Source: Mucilaginibacter straminoryzae (GTDB lineage Bacteria; Bacteroidota; Bacteroidia; Sphingobacteriales; Sphingobacteriaceae). From it: a DNA stretch of 64,000 nt. Positions 1 to 8,697 of this stretch are shown in pieces (the first letter of the stretch is position 1; every line of letters starts with the position of its first letter). Below the pieces are notes generated by a model. The model was not told where the DNA came from, made no database searches, and was given only the letters and a program-made list of their open reading frames with translations. Position numbers and translations under genes: made by a program. The stretch spans positions 372,001 to 436,000 of the forward strand of contig NZ_JALJEJ010000001.1 in NCBI RefSeq assembly GCF_022953055.1. Reading direction: 5' to 3'.

Positions 1-1212
1 GAACGCAAGCCCGAACAAATGATAGTTAAGGCCACCGGGTTTTTAGAGCAGTTCCCGCAAACTACCGATGCCCAGTTTGACATACAAAATAACCTGAGCT
101 ATACGAACGTTTACCAGGCCATTATTTTGATTTCGGCAATGAAAGGCGACTACGGCCCAATCGAAAAGTATGTTCACGATTTACCCATATCAGGATTAAT
201 TAATATTTATTACAAGCTTATCCAGATACCATATGACCGTAAGGATCTGCCGGGTAGCAAGTTGCTGCCTTATGCAAAAATGCTGGTGAGCCGCATGGAA
301 GAAGTAAAGAATAAAGTACCTGCCGAATACTGGTACTTGTCACCTTCGGAATGGCGGGAGCAATATGAGAAATTCACAGTGGCAAGCGTATGGCCTACGC
401 ATATCAACCTGTTACTTAAAACCGGAAATTATAACGAGGCTTTGGTGTATGCTGCAAGGGCAGAAAAAAGTTTGAATTATAAAAAGGCTTCGGTTAATGA
501 TGACTATGCATGGCTGTTAAATAATGCCGGGCAATATCAAAAAATGAACGAGGTGCTGGTAAAAAGTATTTATCTGAACCAGAGTTCGCCAGAGATGCTG
601 CAACTGCTTAAAGAAGATTATGTACGCAATAATAAATCAGAGCAGGGATTTGACAAGTATTTGAATACGTTAAAAAATCCTGAACTGGCAGCAAAAAGCG
701 CTGAGCAGATCAAGGCGATGAAACGCAATGATGATGTGCCAGATTGGCAAATGACAGGACTTGACGGTAAAGTGGTGAAATTTAAAGAACTGCGGGGTAA
801 AACCGTTGTGCTTGATTTTTGGGCAACATGGTGCGTACCATGCAAAGCCTCTTTCCCGGGTATGAAACTGGCCGTTGAGCATTATAAAAATGATCCTGAT
901 GTGGTGTTTTATTTTGTTGACACCGAAGAGCGCGGCGATGCTTATAAACAACAGGTAGCCCAGTTTATAAAAGACAACAACTACCCTTTCCATATTCTGT
1001 TTGATAACAGAAAGGCCGGATCTAAACAGAACGACGAGGTTTATGAACGGATATGCAAAGCCTATACTATATCTGGAATACCCATGAAATTGATTATTGC
1101 GCCCGATGGCAAGCTGCGCTTTTTAAGTGATGGCTACAAAGGAAGCGCTACTGCACTTGCAGATGAAATAATTGAGATGGTGGAATTTGCAAAGCAAGTT
1201 GAAAAGAAATAA
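1..1212 (+). CDS. TlpA-like thioredoxin-domain protein (5' truncated)
   Basis: The frame is open to the left edge (E-R-K-P-E-Q before the first in-window ATG at 19), so the gene very probably starts upstream and this is its C-terminal ~400 residues. The first ~230 residues look helical and resemble the N-terminal region of Bacteroidota TlpA/DUF4369-type proteins, though I cannot name the family. From about residue 240 a thioredoxin fold is clear: GLDGKVVKFKELRGKTVVLDFWATWCVPC, split here as a typical TlpA beta-strand followed by the WCVPC redox pair (cysteine codons at 832-834 and 841-843), and a cis-proline motif SGIPMK near the C-terminus. Likely a periplasmic thiol-disulfide oxidoreductase. 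The stop overlaps the next ATG by one base (TAATG), so it is co-transcribed and translationally coupled with the hydrolase gene. Confidence 0.85.
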   Translation, partial: ERKPEQMIVKATGFLEQFPQTTDAQFDIQNNLSYTNVYQAIILISAMKGDYGPIEKYVHDLPISGLINIYYKLIQIPYDRKDLPGSKLLPYAKMLVSRMEEVKNKVPAEYWYLSPSEWREQYEKFTVASVWPTHINLLLKTGNYNEALVYAARAEKSLNYKKASVNDDYAWLLNNAGQYQKMNEVLVKSIYLNQSSPEMLQLLKEDYVRNNKSEQGFDKYLNTLKNPELAAKSAEQIKAMKRNDDVPDWQMTGLDGKVVKFKELRGKTVVLDFWATWCVPCKASFPGMKLAVEHYKNDPDVVFYFVDTEERGDAYKQQVAQFIKDNNYPFHILFDNRKAGSKQNDEVYERICKAYTISGIPMKLIIAPDGKLRFLSDGYKGSATALADEIIEMVEFAKQVEKK

Positions 1213-2324
1213 TGATCAGTAAGTTAGTTAAGCTAGTGATCGCAGGCTGCATGGCGGCCTGCGCTTCACTAAATCCGGCAAACTGTCAAACAGTAGATAA
1301 CAACGCATTACCTTACAAAGCAGACAGTGTAATTTTTGAGGGTAAGCAAACAGGCTTGCACTACGGCGCAACGATTACCATGCCTAATGGCCCTGGCCGA
1401 CATACTGCTGTTGTTTTAGTTTCGGGAACCGGGCAGCAGGATCGCGATGGCAAAATGGCGGGGCATAAAATGTTTGCAGAAATTGCCGACTATCTTACGC
1501 GTAACGGAATTGTGGTACTACGGGTTGATGATCGTGGTGTTGGTAAATCAAACGGCAACTATGCCACTTCTACAACAGGCGATTTCGCGGCCGATGTATT
1601 AGAGGCATTTCATTACTTGCAGACAAGGCCCGAAGTTAATCCGAAACATATTGGCTTGCTTGGCCATAGCGAAGGAGGTATGAGCATCGCAATAGCGGCC
1701 TCAAAAGAGCCAAAAGTTGCTTTTCTGATCAGTATTGCCGGTTTGTGTATGGATGGCTATGATGCCCTGATTATGCAGAACCGCGATTTGGTGAACGCGG
1801 CGCCCATTAGTAATGATGATAAAAACCGCTATAACCAGATCAATGAGATCATGTTCAAAGCGGCACGACAATATGCAGATTCCGCAAATTTAGATAAGGT
1901 GCTGAACGAACGTTACGCGAACTGGAAAAAGACAGACGATGAATGGGTGAAAGCGCATAATATCCAGTTTGATCATTTCCGTTTCCCGATCTGGAGCTAC
2001 GTAAACCAGGCTACCAGTCCATGGTACCGATTTTTTATTAAGTATGACCCTGCACCGGTACTGGCCAAAGTAAATATCCCGATACTGGCCTTGAATGGAG
2101 ATAAGGATGTAATGGTAGCGTTTAAAGAAAACCTGGCAAACTGGAAGAACCTGCCCGCTGCCGGTCATGACAAGGATGTTACCACGATCGCTCTCCCTGG
2201 TTTAAACCATCTTTTTCTGCCTTGCCAAACTTGCACACCACAAGAATATGCTTCCATAAAAGCACCGTTCTCGCCGGATGCTTTAAAAATAATCGCAGAC
2301 TGGGTGAAGAAGCGTTTTAAGTGA
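1212..2324 (+). CDS. Exported alpha/beta hydrolase
   Basis: A 370-residue alpha/beta-fold hydrolase of the dipeptidyl-peptidase/acyl-hydrolase type common in Bacteroidota. The N-terminus is a signal peptide (MISKLVKLVIAGCMAACAS) with a possible lipobox I-A-G-C; it could be either a lipoprotein or a cleaved secreted protein. An early oxyanion-loop motif SGTGQQDRDG, the nucleophile elbow GHSEGG, a late Asp in NGDKDVMV and His in LPGLNHLF give a complete Ser-Asp-His triad. The substrate is unknown; an esterase or peptidase are both possible. The start is fixed by the one-base overlap with the thioredoxin gene. A weak terminator-like hairpin follows. Confidence 0.85.
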   Translation: MISKLVKLVIAGCMAACASLNPANCQTVDNNALPYKADSVIFEGKQTGLHYGATITMPNGPGRHTAVVLVSGTGQQDRDGKMAGHKMFAEIADYLTRNGIVVLRVDDRGVGKSNGNYATSTTGDFAADVLEAFHYLQTRPEVNPKHIGLLGHSEGGMSIAIAASKEPKVAFLISIAGLCMDGYDALIMQNRDLVNAAPISNDDKNRYNQINEIMFKAARQYADSANLDKVLNERYANWKKTDDEWVKAHNIQFDHFRFPIWSYVNQATSPWYRFFIKYDPAPVLAKVNIPILALNGDKDVMVAFKENLANWKNLPAAGHDKDVTTIALPGLNHLFLPCQTCTPQEYASIKAPFSPDALKIIADWVKKRFK

Positions 2325-2328
2325 TTTT

Positions 2329-2352
2329 AGGAGATTAGCTCCTTCTCTTTTT
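2329..2352 (+). terminator. Weak intrinsic terminator after hydrolase gene
   Basis: AGGAG/CTCCT five-base stem with a five-base loop, followed by TCTCTTTTT. It sits directly after the hydrolase stop codon. The stem is short, so termination may be partial. Confidence 0.45.
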
Positions 2353-2367
2353 ATCAATATAAAAGAG

Positions 2368-2418
2368 CTGGTGAATAGTTGCTGAACGACAGTTGTGTGA
2401 TCAGTGGCTGTTCACCAG
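2368..2418. repeat. Inverted repeat between convergent genes
   Basis: CTGGTGAATAG at 2368-2378 pairs with CTGTTCACCAG at 2408-2418 (10 Watson-Crick pairs and one G-T). The loop is 29 bases. It lies between the convergent hydrolase and AraC genes and could act as a bidirectional transcript end, though no long T-tract follows on either strand. Confidence 0.4.
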
Positions 2419-2422
2419 TTTA

Positions 2423-3307
2423 TTATTGCGGGCCGTTATTATAGACCTGTTGTTTATACGCGCGCGGCGATAGGCCTGTCACGTTTTTAAAGGTCCTGGA
2501 GAAATGCGAAAGGCTTTCAAAACCTGTTTGCTCGGCAATGTCAGAATAGTTGGTCTGGCTGGTCACAATCAGGTACTGCGCACGTTCTATCCGTTTTTCG
2601 TTAATATAAGCAAGCGGCCGCGATCCGGTGAACTCTTTAAATAATCGGGAAAAATATTCGGGGTTAAGGTTGGCACGTTCGGCCAGGAAAGAAACCGAAA
2701 GTGATAAATGCAGATTGACGGCGATAAAGCTGATCGAGTCTAATATTTTTACCGGTATATAGCGTACATCTTTTTGTTTAAATACCTCGGCAGTGGCAAA
2801 CCGTGCAACCAGTTGCAGCAGCAGGCCCTGCGTTTCCAGGAAATCGGCCATATTCTGCTGGTTGTTTAGCTCCTGGTATTCCTTATAGTAAACATTTTTC
2901 TCGTACACCTTCGGGTTGTCAGACCGGTTGATCCCCCGGCCCGGGTTGATCTCCACCAGGCGTTTAAAATTAATCATGTCTATTTCCTTGGCCTTTACCT
3001 TAAAGAGCGAGCGGTTATTAGCAAACATGGAAATACCGTCTGAAGATTCTTCAAAGAACTGAACAAAGTACTGGCTAAGGTAACTCTGGCAGGTCATGTT
3101 ACATAGCGTAAAGCTGGGGATAATGTAAAGGTAGCCTGCTTCCAGTTTTAATACCTTTTCCATATCAGAAATCTCACCCTCACCCTCGTCAATATAGTAG
3201 ATCCGGTGATACGGGCTGATCACGTTTTTATAATTCCACTTATTGCCAAGTTTTACATGGTCTGTATTAAGCAGGGAAAAGGTATGCCTGAGTACGCGCT
3301 TGATCAT
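2423..3307 (-). CDS. AraC-family transcriptional regulator
   Basis: A 294-residue regulator with an N-terminal cupin-like sensor region (roughly residues 15-130, with YYIDEGEGEISD) and a C-terminal double helix-turn-helix (roughly residues 195-290). The second half contains the typical AraC signature around DIAEQTGFESLSHFSRTFK and ends GLSPRAYKQQ. It is divergent from susC and lies at the left edge of the fucose locus, so it is a candidate local activator of that locus in addition to the hybrid sensor at the right end. The ATG at 3305-3307 is preceded by a good promoter candidate. Confidence 0.9.
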   Translation of the reverse strand: MIKRVLRHTFSLLNTDHVKLGNKWNYKNVISPYHRIYYIDEGEGEISDMEKVLKLEAGYLYIIPSFTLCNMTCQSYLSQYFVQFFEESSDGISMFANNRSLFKVKAKEIDMINFKRLVEINPGRGINRSDNPKVYEKNVYYKEYQELNNQQNMADFLETQGLLLQLVARFATAEVFKQKDVRYIPVKILDSISFIAVNLHLSLSVSFLAERANLNPEYFSRLFKEFTGSRPLAYINEKRIERAQYLIVTSQTNYSDIAEQTGFESLSHFSRTFKNVTGLSPRAYKQQVYNNGPQ

Positions 3308-3820
3308 AAATCTGAAGGACGTAAAAACGAAAATTATAAAAAATATCTGTTTCGTTCAAAAAAAAGTTGGATTTGAACATATTTTACGGTAGTGTGGTGT
3401 AATACATTTGATTATTGATAATTAATTAACGCTAACGCAATTAATAGAGATTATCAGCATACCAATTATAGGTTACAACCGTGCAGGGCTATCGAAAAGC
3501 GTATTTAATACACGGAGTAGATGCCATGCAGATAGATTAATAAATATTAAACAGCAAAATTTTGCTAAAAGATATATGCCATTGGCGTGATGAATGAGAA
3601 GAGCATTTAGCCGGCAATGGTCTCTTAATTAAACCAATTATTAGTTAAACCTAAAATTAGAAGCCGATGAGAAAATAAACGTTACGCTCCTTTAGAAAAA
3701 AGAGAAAGGAAAAGTGCTTCCACCACTTCTCCTTTCGACGTCCCTCGTCCGATGTGATACCTTTTTACAGGTGCAGGGGGATTTTTTGTTTCATTTTTCA
3801 CAATAAAACAATCCTAATGT
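3308..3820 (+). promoter_or_regulatory. susC upstream region and long leader
   Basis: No gene is seen in these 513 bases. A -7 element TACATTTG lies at 3403-3410; a TTTG at 3372-3375 is 27 bases upstream, too far for an ideal -33. If this promoter is used, the susC leader would be about 400 nt. An AT-rich inverted repeat (GATAAT at 3417-3422 and ATTATC at 3450-3455) lies just downstream. Close to the gene, 3704-3716 and 3724-3736 form a 13-base stem (one A-C mismatch) with a seven-base loop, and a small hairpin ACCT/AGGT precedes a T-rich stretch ending about 20 bases before the ATG. This could be a regulatory leader; no known riboswitch class was recognised. Confidence 0.45.
3329..3360 (-). 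promoter_or_regulatory. Promoter of the AraC regulator
   Basis: On the - strand TTTG (3357-3360) is followed after 20 bases by TAATTTTC (3329-3336), one mismatch from the Bacteroidota TTTG-N19/21-TAnnTTTG pattern. It lies 21 bases upstream of the start codon. Confidence 0.6.
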
Positions 3821-6800
3821 ATGAATAATCATTTACTATCCTTAAATAGCTGGCATAAAATTATCAAAACAGGTTGCTGCCCGCTTTTGATGATTACCGC
3901 GCTGGCCGGAAGCGCCTATGGTGCAAATGGAAAAGGGGCTGCTGCAAAATTTGCAGGTATTTCCGCTATGAAGCCCACCAATAATTTACTAAACAGATCA
4001 ATTTTTGCAGTAACCATCAACGGTAAAGTTACCGACGCAAATGGCGTTGGTTTACCAGGCGTTACGGTAAAAGTTAAAGGCGGTACAACAGGGGCCGCTA
4101 CAGATACCCAGGGCAACTACTCCATCAGTGCGCCGGACTATAATGTAACCCTGGTTTTTAGTTTCATGGGCTACACGAGTCGCGAAGTTGCAGCCAATGG
4201 CCAGAAGGTAGTCAACGTGCAGTTGAAAGAAGAAAACCGTTCGCTTAGCGAAGTAGTGGTAGTAGGCTACGGTACGCAGAAGAAAGTAAACCTTACTGGT
4301 TCTGTGGCCACTGTTTCATCAGAACAACTGGATAACCGCCCCATTACACAAACCTCGCAGGCTTTAGCCGGTCTTGCTTCTGGTGTGCAGATACAGTCCG
4401 GAGGCAGCAAGCCAGGTGGTGACGGATCAAGCGTAACCATACGTGGTATCGGTACCTTTAATTCTGGCCGGAGCCCGTTGGTATTGATCGACGGTATCGC
4501 CGGATCGATAGATGACGTTGCGCCTGATAATATCGGCAGTATCTCTGTTTTGAAAGACGCTGCCTCGGCTTCTATTTATGGTAGCCGCGCGGCCAATGGC
4601 GTTATCCTGATCCAGACCAAACGCGGCAAGGCTGGTGCTAACCAGATTGCTTATAACAACTATGTGGGTTGGCAAAAGGTAACCGAGTTGCCCCAGTTTG
4701 TAAACTCTGCAACATATGCCCAACTTACAGGTGCGAGTGCGGATATTGTGGCGAAATACGCTGCCGGTACCGACCCGGATAATTACCCTAACGTTTATCA
4801 CCTGAAAGACCTGTTGAATTCAGGATCGGGTTTCCAGCAATACCACAACGTGAGTTTTTCCGGCGGGACAGATAAGAATACCTACCTGTTCTCTACCAGC
4901 TACCGTAACGATAACGGTATTACTGCACGTACCAATAATAAACGCTACGACATTCTTGCCAATATAGACAGTAAGTTGAACGACAGGCTGACGCTGAAAA
5001 CCAGCATCACCGGGTTTAACCAGATACAAAACGAGCCACAGGCAAGTTACGGTGGTATCACCAATATTATCGGGTTTGCCGTACGTGAGCCTAATACTTA
5101 TGCCGGGTTAAAATCTGATGGTACTTACGGTCACCAGGATAACTACTCGCCAGAAGCATGGCTGGCCAGCCCGGGTTTCCATAATTTCAGGGGTAAGAAT
5201 TTCTACGGAAATACGATGCTGACATGGGATATCCTTAAAGGATTATCATTAAGCGGTACCGCTGGTTATCACTATTATACTGGCGTAAACACTACCTATG
5301 TGGCTGATGTTTACCTGGATAAAAACACCTATGTAGGTCCTAATAACTTGTCAGAGGCTTTCTATGACGGCCACGAGGTGACTTTGAACGCCCTTGCTAA
5401 ATATACCAAGTCAATCAAGTCGCATAACTTTACTGTATTGTTAGGTTACTCGCAGGAAGAGCACCGCGATGATAGCTTCTCTGCCTACCGCGATAAATTT
5501 CCTAATAACCTGTTGTATCAACTAAATGCAGGTGCAACTACTAATCAACAAAACAGCGGATCAGGTGGTGAGTATGCGTTCCAGTCTTACTTTGGCCGTC
5601 TAAATTATGATTACAAAGGGAAGTACCTGTTAGAACTGAATGCCCGGGAAGACGGTGTTTCAAGATTTGCACCCGGTCACCGCTTCGGATTTTTCCCTGG
5701 TGCATCTGCCGGATGGCGCATTTCAGAAGAACCGTTCTTCAAAAACAACGTGGTTTGGGTTGACGAGTTAAAGCTTCGCGGGTCATACGGTTCACTGGGT
5801 AATGCGAACATCTCTAACTATCCTTATCAATACAACATTAGTACCAGTGTGGGTTATAACTTCGGCGGTACATTAGCGCCTGGTGCGGCAGTAACTTCTG
5901 CGGCTAACCCGGATATCCGTTGGGAAACTACCACCTCTATCGACCTTGGCTTAGATTTTGGCTTATGGAAGGGTAAGCTGAACGGTTCAATCGGTGTTTA
6001 TCAAAGAACTGCGAAAGACATTCTTTACCAGGTACCAGTATCCAGCACATTGGGTTTAAGCGCGCCGACAGTAAATGCAGGATCTTTAAGAAATAAAGGT
6101 TTTGAAACCAACCTGACTTATAACGCGAAGATTGGCGGGGTAACATTGGCAGTATCACCAAACTTCTCTTACAACAAGCAACAGGTAATTAAAATTGCCG
6201 GTAACCTGCAATCCGTGATCCCTAACTTCTTCCTGGGGCAGCCTTTAAACCCGATTTACGGTTATGTGGCTGACGGGTTATTTAAAGATGCTGCTGATGT
6301 GGCAAGCTATCCTACGCAACCTATTGCAGGTAAACCGGGCCAGATCAGGTTTAAAGATATCAGCGGCCCTAACGGCGTGCCTGACGGCAAGGTTGATGCC
6401 ACTTATGACCGTACCATCATCGGTTTCCAAAATCCTAAAACATCTTACGGTTTAAATATCAACGCGGGGTATAAAGGGTTTGATTTCTCTGTATTATTTG
6501 CTGGCTTAGGCGGCTACCAGGAACAAATGGGTTCGTACATGGCTTTTGCCTACTACAATGGGGGTAATATCCAGCAATGGCAGGCTGATAACGCCTGGAC
6601 ACCGAAAAACCCGGATCCTAATGCAAAATACCCTCAGATCACCAACCTTAGCCAGGGTAGTGCCAATGTGCAAACCAACTCTTACTGGAACAGGTCTGGT
6701 ACGTTCCTGCGGTTAAAAAATGCGCAGATTGGCTATACGCTGCCTGCAAGTATCACCCAGAAACTCCATATCAACAAACTAAGGGTGTTTGCAGGCGGAC

Positions 6801-6928
6801 AGAACCTGTTCAGCTGGAACCATTTCTACCCGGGATGGGATCCTGAAAACATGCAGGGCTCTGGCGACTCGCCGAATTACTACCCTATTACGGCTATCTA
6901 CACCTTTGGCGTGAACGTTAAATTTTAA
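3821..6928 (+). CDS. SusC/RagA-type TonB-dependent outer-membrane transporter
   Basis: A 1035-residue outer-membrane importer, normal length for the family. Order: signal peptide (about 1-35), an N-terminal carboxypeptidase-regulatory-like domain (about 65-135, INGKVTDANGVGLPGVTV), a TonB-box region SLSEVVVVGYGTQKK (about 142-156), a plug domain with the SusC motifs TIRGIGTFN, PLVLIDG, LKDAASASIYGSRAANGVIL, and a beta-barrel ending in a terminal phenylalanine. It forms the energy-dependent channel that takes oligosaccharides delivered by the SusD lipoprotein encoded 29 bases downstream. The glycosidases nearby suggest a fucosylated plant glycan as substrate; this is inference. The ATG at 3821 starts a good signal peptide. 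Confidence 0.97.
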   Translation: MNNHLLSLNSWHKIIKTGCCPLLMITALAGSAYGANGKGAAAKFAGISAMKPTNNLLNRSIFAVTINGKVTDANGVGLPGVTVKVKGGTTGAATDTQGNYSISAPDYNVTLVFSFMGYTSREVAANGQKVVNVQLKEENRSLSEVVVVGYGTQKKVNLTGSVATVSSEQLDNRPITQTSQALAGLASGVQIQSGGSKPGGDGSSVTIRGIGTFNSGRSPLVLIDGIAGSIDDVAPDNIGSISVLKDAASASIYGSRAANGVILIQTKRGKAGANQIAYNNYVGWQKVTELPQFVNSATYAQLTGASADIVAKYAAGTDPDNYPNVYHLKDLLNSGSGFQQYHNVSFSGGTDKNTYLFSTSYRNDNGITARTNNKRYDILANIDSKLNDRLTLKTSITGFNQIQNEPQASYGGITNIIGFAVREPNTYAGLKSDGTYGHQDNYSPEAWLASPGFHNFRGKNFYGNTMLTWDILKGLSLSGTAGYHYYTGVNTTYVADVYLDKNTYVGPNNLSEAFYDGHEVTLNALAKYTKSIKSHNFTVLLGYSQEEHRDDSFSAYRDKFPNNLLYQLNAGATTNQQNSGSGGEYAFQSYFGRLNYDYKGKYLLELNAREDGVSRFAPGHRFGFFPGASAGWRISEEPFFKNNVVWVDELKLRGSYGSLGNANISNYPYQYNISTSVGYNFGGTLAPGAAVTSAANPDIRWETTTSIDLGLDFGLWKGKLNGSIGVYQRTAKDILYQVPVSSTLGLSAPTVNAGSLRNKGFETNLTYNAKIGGVTLAVSPNFSYNKQQVIKIAGNLQSVIPNFFLGQPLNPIYGYVADGLFKDAADVASYPTQPIAGKPGQIRFKDISGPNGVPDGKVDATYDRTIIGFQNPKTSYGLNINAGYKGFDFSVLFAGLGGYQEQMGSYMAFAYYNGGNIQQWQADNAWTPKNPDPNAKYPQITNLSQGSANVQTNSYWNRSGTFLRLKNAQIGYTLPASITQKLHINKLRVFAGGQNLFSWNHFYPGWDPENMQGSGDSPNYYPITAIYTFGVNVKF

Positions 6929-6957
6929 GTGTCGAATTGATCATAATTTATTGAACC

Positions 6958-8595
6958 ATGAGAACAATATTTCATAAAAATAAGCTGGTGAAAACCACAA
7001 TGGCACTAAGCTTATTGCTTACTGTTATCTCGGGCTGTCAAAAAAACCTGCTGGACAAACAACCTTTGTCTTCTATATCAGATGCCACCTTCTGGAAAAC
7101 GTCTAACGATGCTACTTTGGCGCTGAACGGCGTTTATGATTCTGGATCCGGATGGACAGGCTACAACTTCTGGTGTGCTACCTCTATGGTAAACCTCGAC
7201 CTGATGGCGGGCGACGGTTCTGAAAAGGAATCCATCCCCGATCATTTTACCGATGGTACCCTGAGCTCTTCCTACAGTTTTGTCGGTGCCTATTATTCGC
7301 AGGCATATACACAAATTACCCGGTGTAATAACTTTCTTGACCATATCGGGCAGGTAAGTATGGATGCCACACAAAAAAACGTAATGATAGGCGAGGTGCG
7401 TACCATCCGGGCCTATAACTACTTTAACCTGGCCCTGTATTTCGGTGGTGTGCCACTGGTGCAGCATGTGCTGACTACCGATCAGGCAAATAGCGTAACC
7501 CGTGCTTCACAGGCTGATGTTTGGGCATTTTGCGAAAGCGAACTGAAGGCTGCCGCAGCAGTATTGCCAAATTACGTTCCGGATGCGCAGCAAGGCCATA
7601 TGACCGCCGCTGCTGCCCTGGCGATATTAGGCCGTTTGCAGATGGCTGAAAAGAAATGGGCTGATGCTGCGACAAGCTATAAGGCTATTATGGACATGAA
7701 TTATTACATCATTGATCCGCGCTACCGGGAATTGTTCCTGAAAGCCGGTGAACTGAGCCACGAAGTAATTCTGTCTATGCAATATATTAAAGATACCTAT
7801 AGCCACGTTCTACTGCAGTACCTTACACCAGAAACCTGGGGCGGCTGGCACCAGTACTCGCCGTTTAACGAACTGGTGAAGGATTATGAATGTACCGACG
7901 GAAAAACCATCGACCAATCGCCGTTATATGATAAGAATAATCCCTACAATAACCGCGATCCGCGCCTGGATTTCAATATCATGATCCCTGGCCGTACCAC
8001 CTTCAGGGGGATCCAATATTCGGCCACACCTGGTACGAACAAGCCAGACCGCCTGGATGAGTATCCTGGTGTATGGAGCGGCTATTCAATTTACAAGTTT
8101 TTAGAGGATGATCCTTCAGTGGCGAACGACTTCAACTCTGGTAACAATTTCCCGCTGATCCGCTATGCAGAGGTATTGCTGGGTTATTTAGAGGCAAAAG
8201 TAGAGTCAGGCGCGCCAATTGATCAGTCGTTGTTAGATGCTACCGTTAACAAAGTGCGCGGACGCGCGGCTGTACACATGCCGGCTGTTACCACAACAGA
8301 TCCGAACGCGTTAAGAACGATTATCCGCCGCGAGCGTCATATCGAGTTTGCTTTCGAAGGGCTGCGTTACTATGATTGCCTGCGCTGGGGAATTATCGGT
8401 AGCGAAAACAACCGCCAGTTCACCGGTATGAAGCTGACTAATACGCCATCTTCTTATACCGCATTCCCGGTTGATGCCGATGGCTACTACATTTACAAGA
8501 AAAGGAACTTTGTTGTCGGGAAAAATGAGCTTTGGCCTATCCCGCAATCAGAGCGCGATCTGAATAAAAATCTCACCCAGAATCCGGGGTATTAA
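6958..8595 (+). CDS. SusD/RagB-type surface glycan-binding lipoprotein
   Basis: A 545-residue SusD homologue. The signal peptide ends in a lipobox V-I-S-G-C with the lipidated Cys at residue 27. Typical family features follow: LLDKQPLSSISDATFW at the mature N-terminus, a helical TPR-like N-terminal half (RAYNYFNLALYFGGVPL), and the C-terminal RagB motif RRERHIEFAFEGLRYYDCLRWG, with ELWPIPQSE near the end. It sits on the cell surface as the lid of the SusC channel and binds the glycan. It is 29 bases downstream of susC and surely co-transcribed. Confidence 0.97.
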   Translation: MRTIFHKNKLVKTTMALSLLLTVISGCQKNLLDKQPLSSISDATFWKTSNDATLALNGVYDSGSGWTGYNFWCATSMVNLDLMAGDGSEKESIPDHFTDGTLSSSYSFVGAYYSQAYTQITRCNNFLDHIGQVSMDATQKNVMIGEVRTIRAYNYFNLALYFGGVPLVQHVLTTDQANSVTRASQADVWAFCESELKAAAAVLPNYVPDAQQGHMTAAAALAILGRLQMAEKKWADAATSYKAIMDMNYYIIDPRYRELFLKAGELSHEVILSMQYIKDTYSHVLLQYLTPETWGGWHQYSPFNELVKDYECTDGKTIDQSPLYDKNNPYNNRDPRLDFNIMIPGRTTFRGIQYSATPGTNKPDRLDEYPGVWSGYSIYKFLEDDPSVANDFNSGNNFPLIRYAEVLLGYLEAKVESGAPIDQSLLDATVNKVRGRAAVHMPAVTTTDPNALRTIIRRERHIEFAFEGLRYYDCLRWGIIGSENNRQFTGMKLTNTPSSYTAFPVDADGYYIYKKRNFVVGKNELWPIPQSERDLNKNLTQNPGY

Positions 8596-8697
8596 TAGTT
8601 ACGGATTGTTAATTGGTTACACTTCTCCGGGCGGATGGGCGCAAGGTCTTTCTTCCCGGAAAGTGTTATTTTGTTAAATATTTGATATTTTACCTAT

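Noticed and set aside
19..24. ATG at 19 as the true start of the TlpA-like gene
   Set aside because: The frame is open further upstream to the edge and no signal peptide begins there.
3308..3820. Known riboswitch or small RNA in the susC leader
   Set aside because: No conserved riboswitch core recognised; kept only as an unexplained structured leader.
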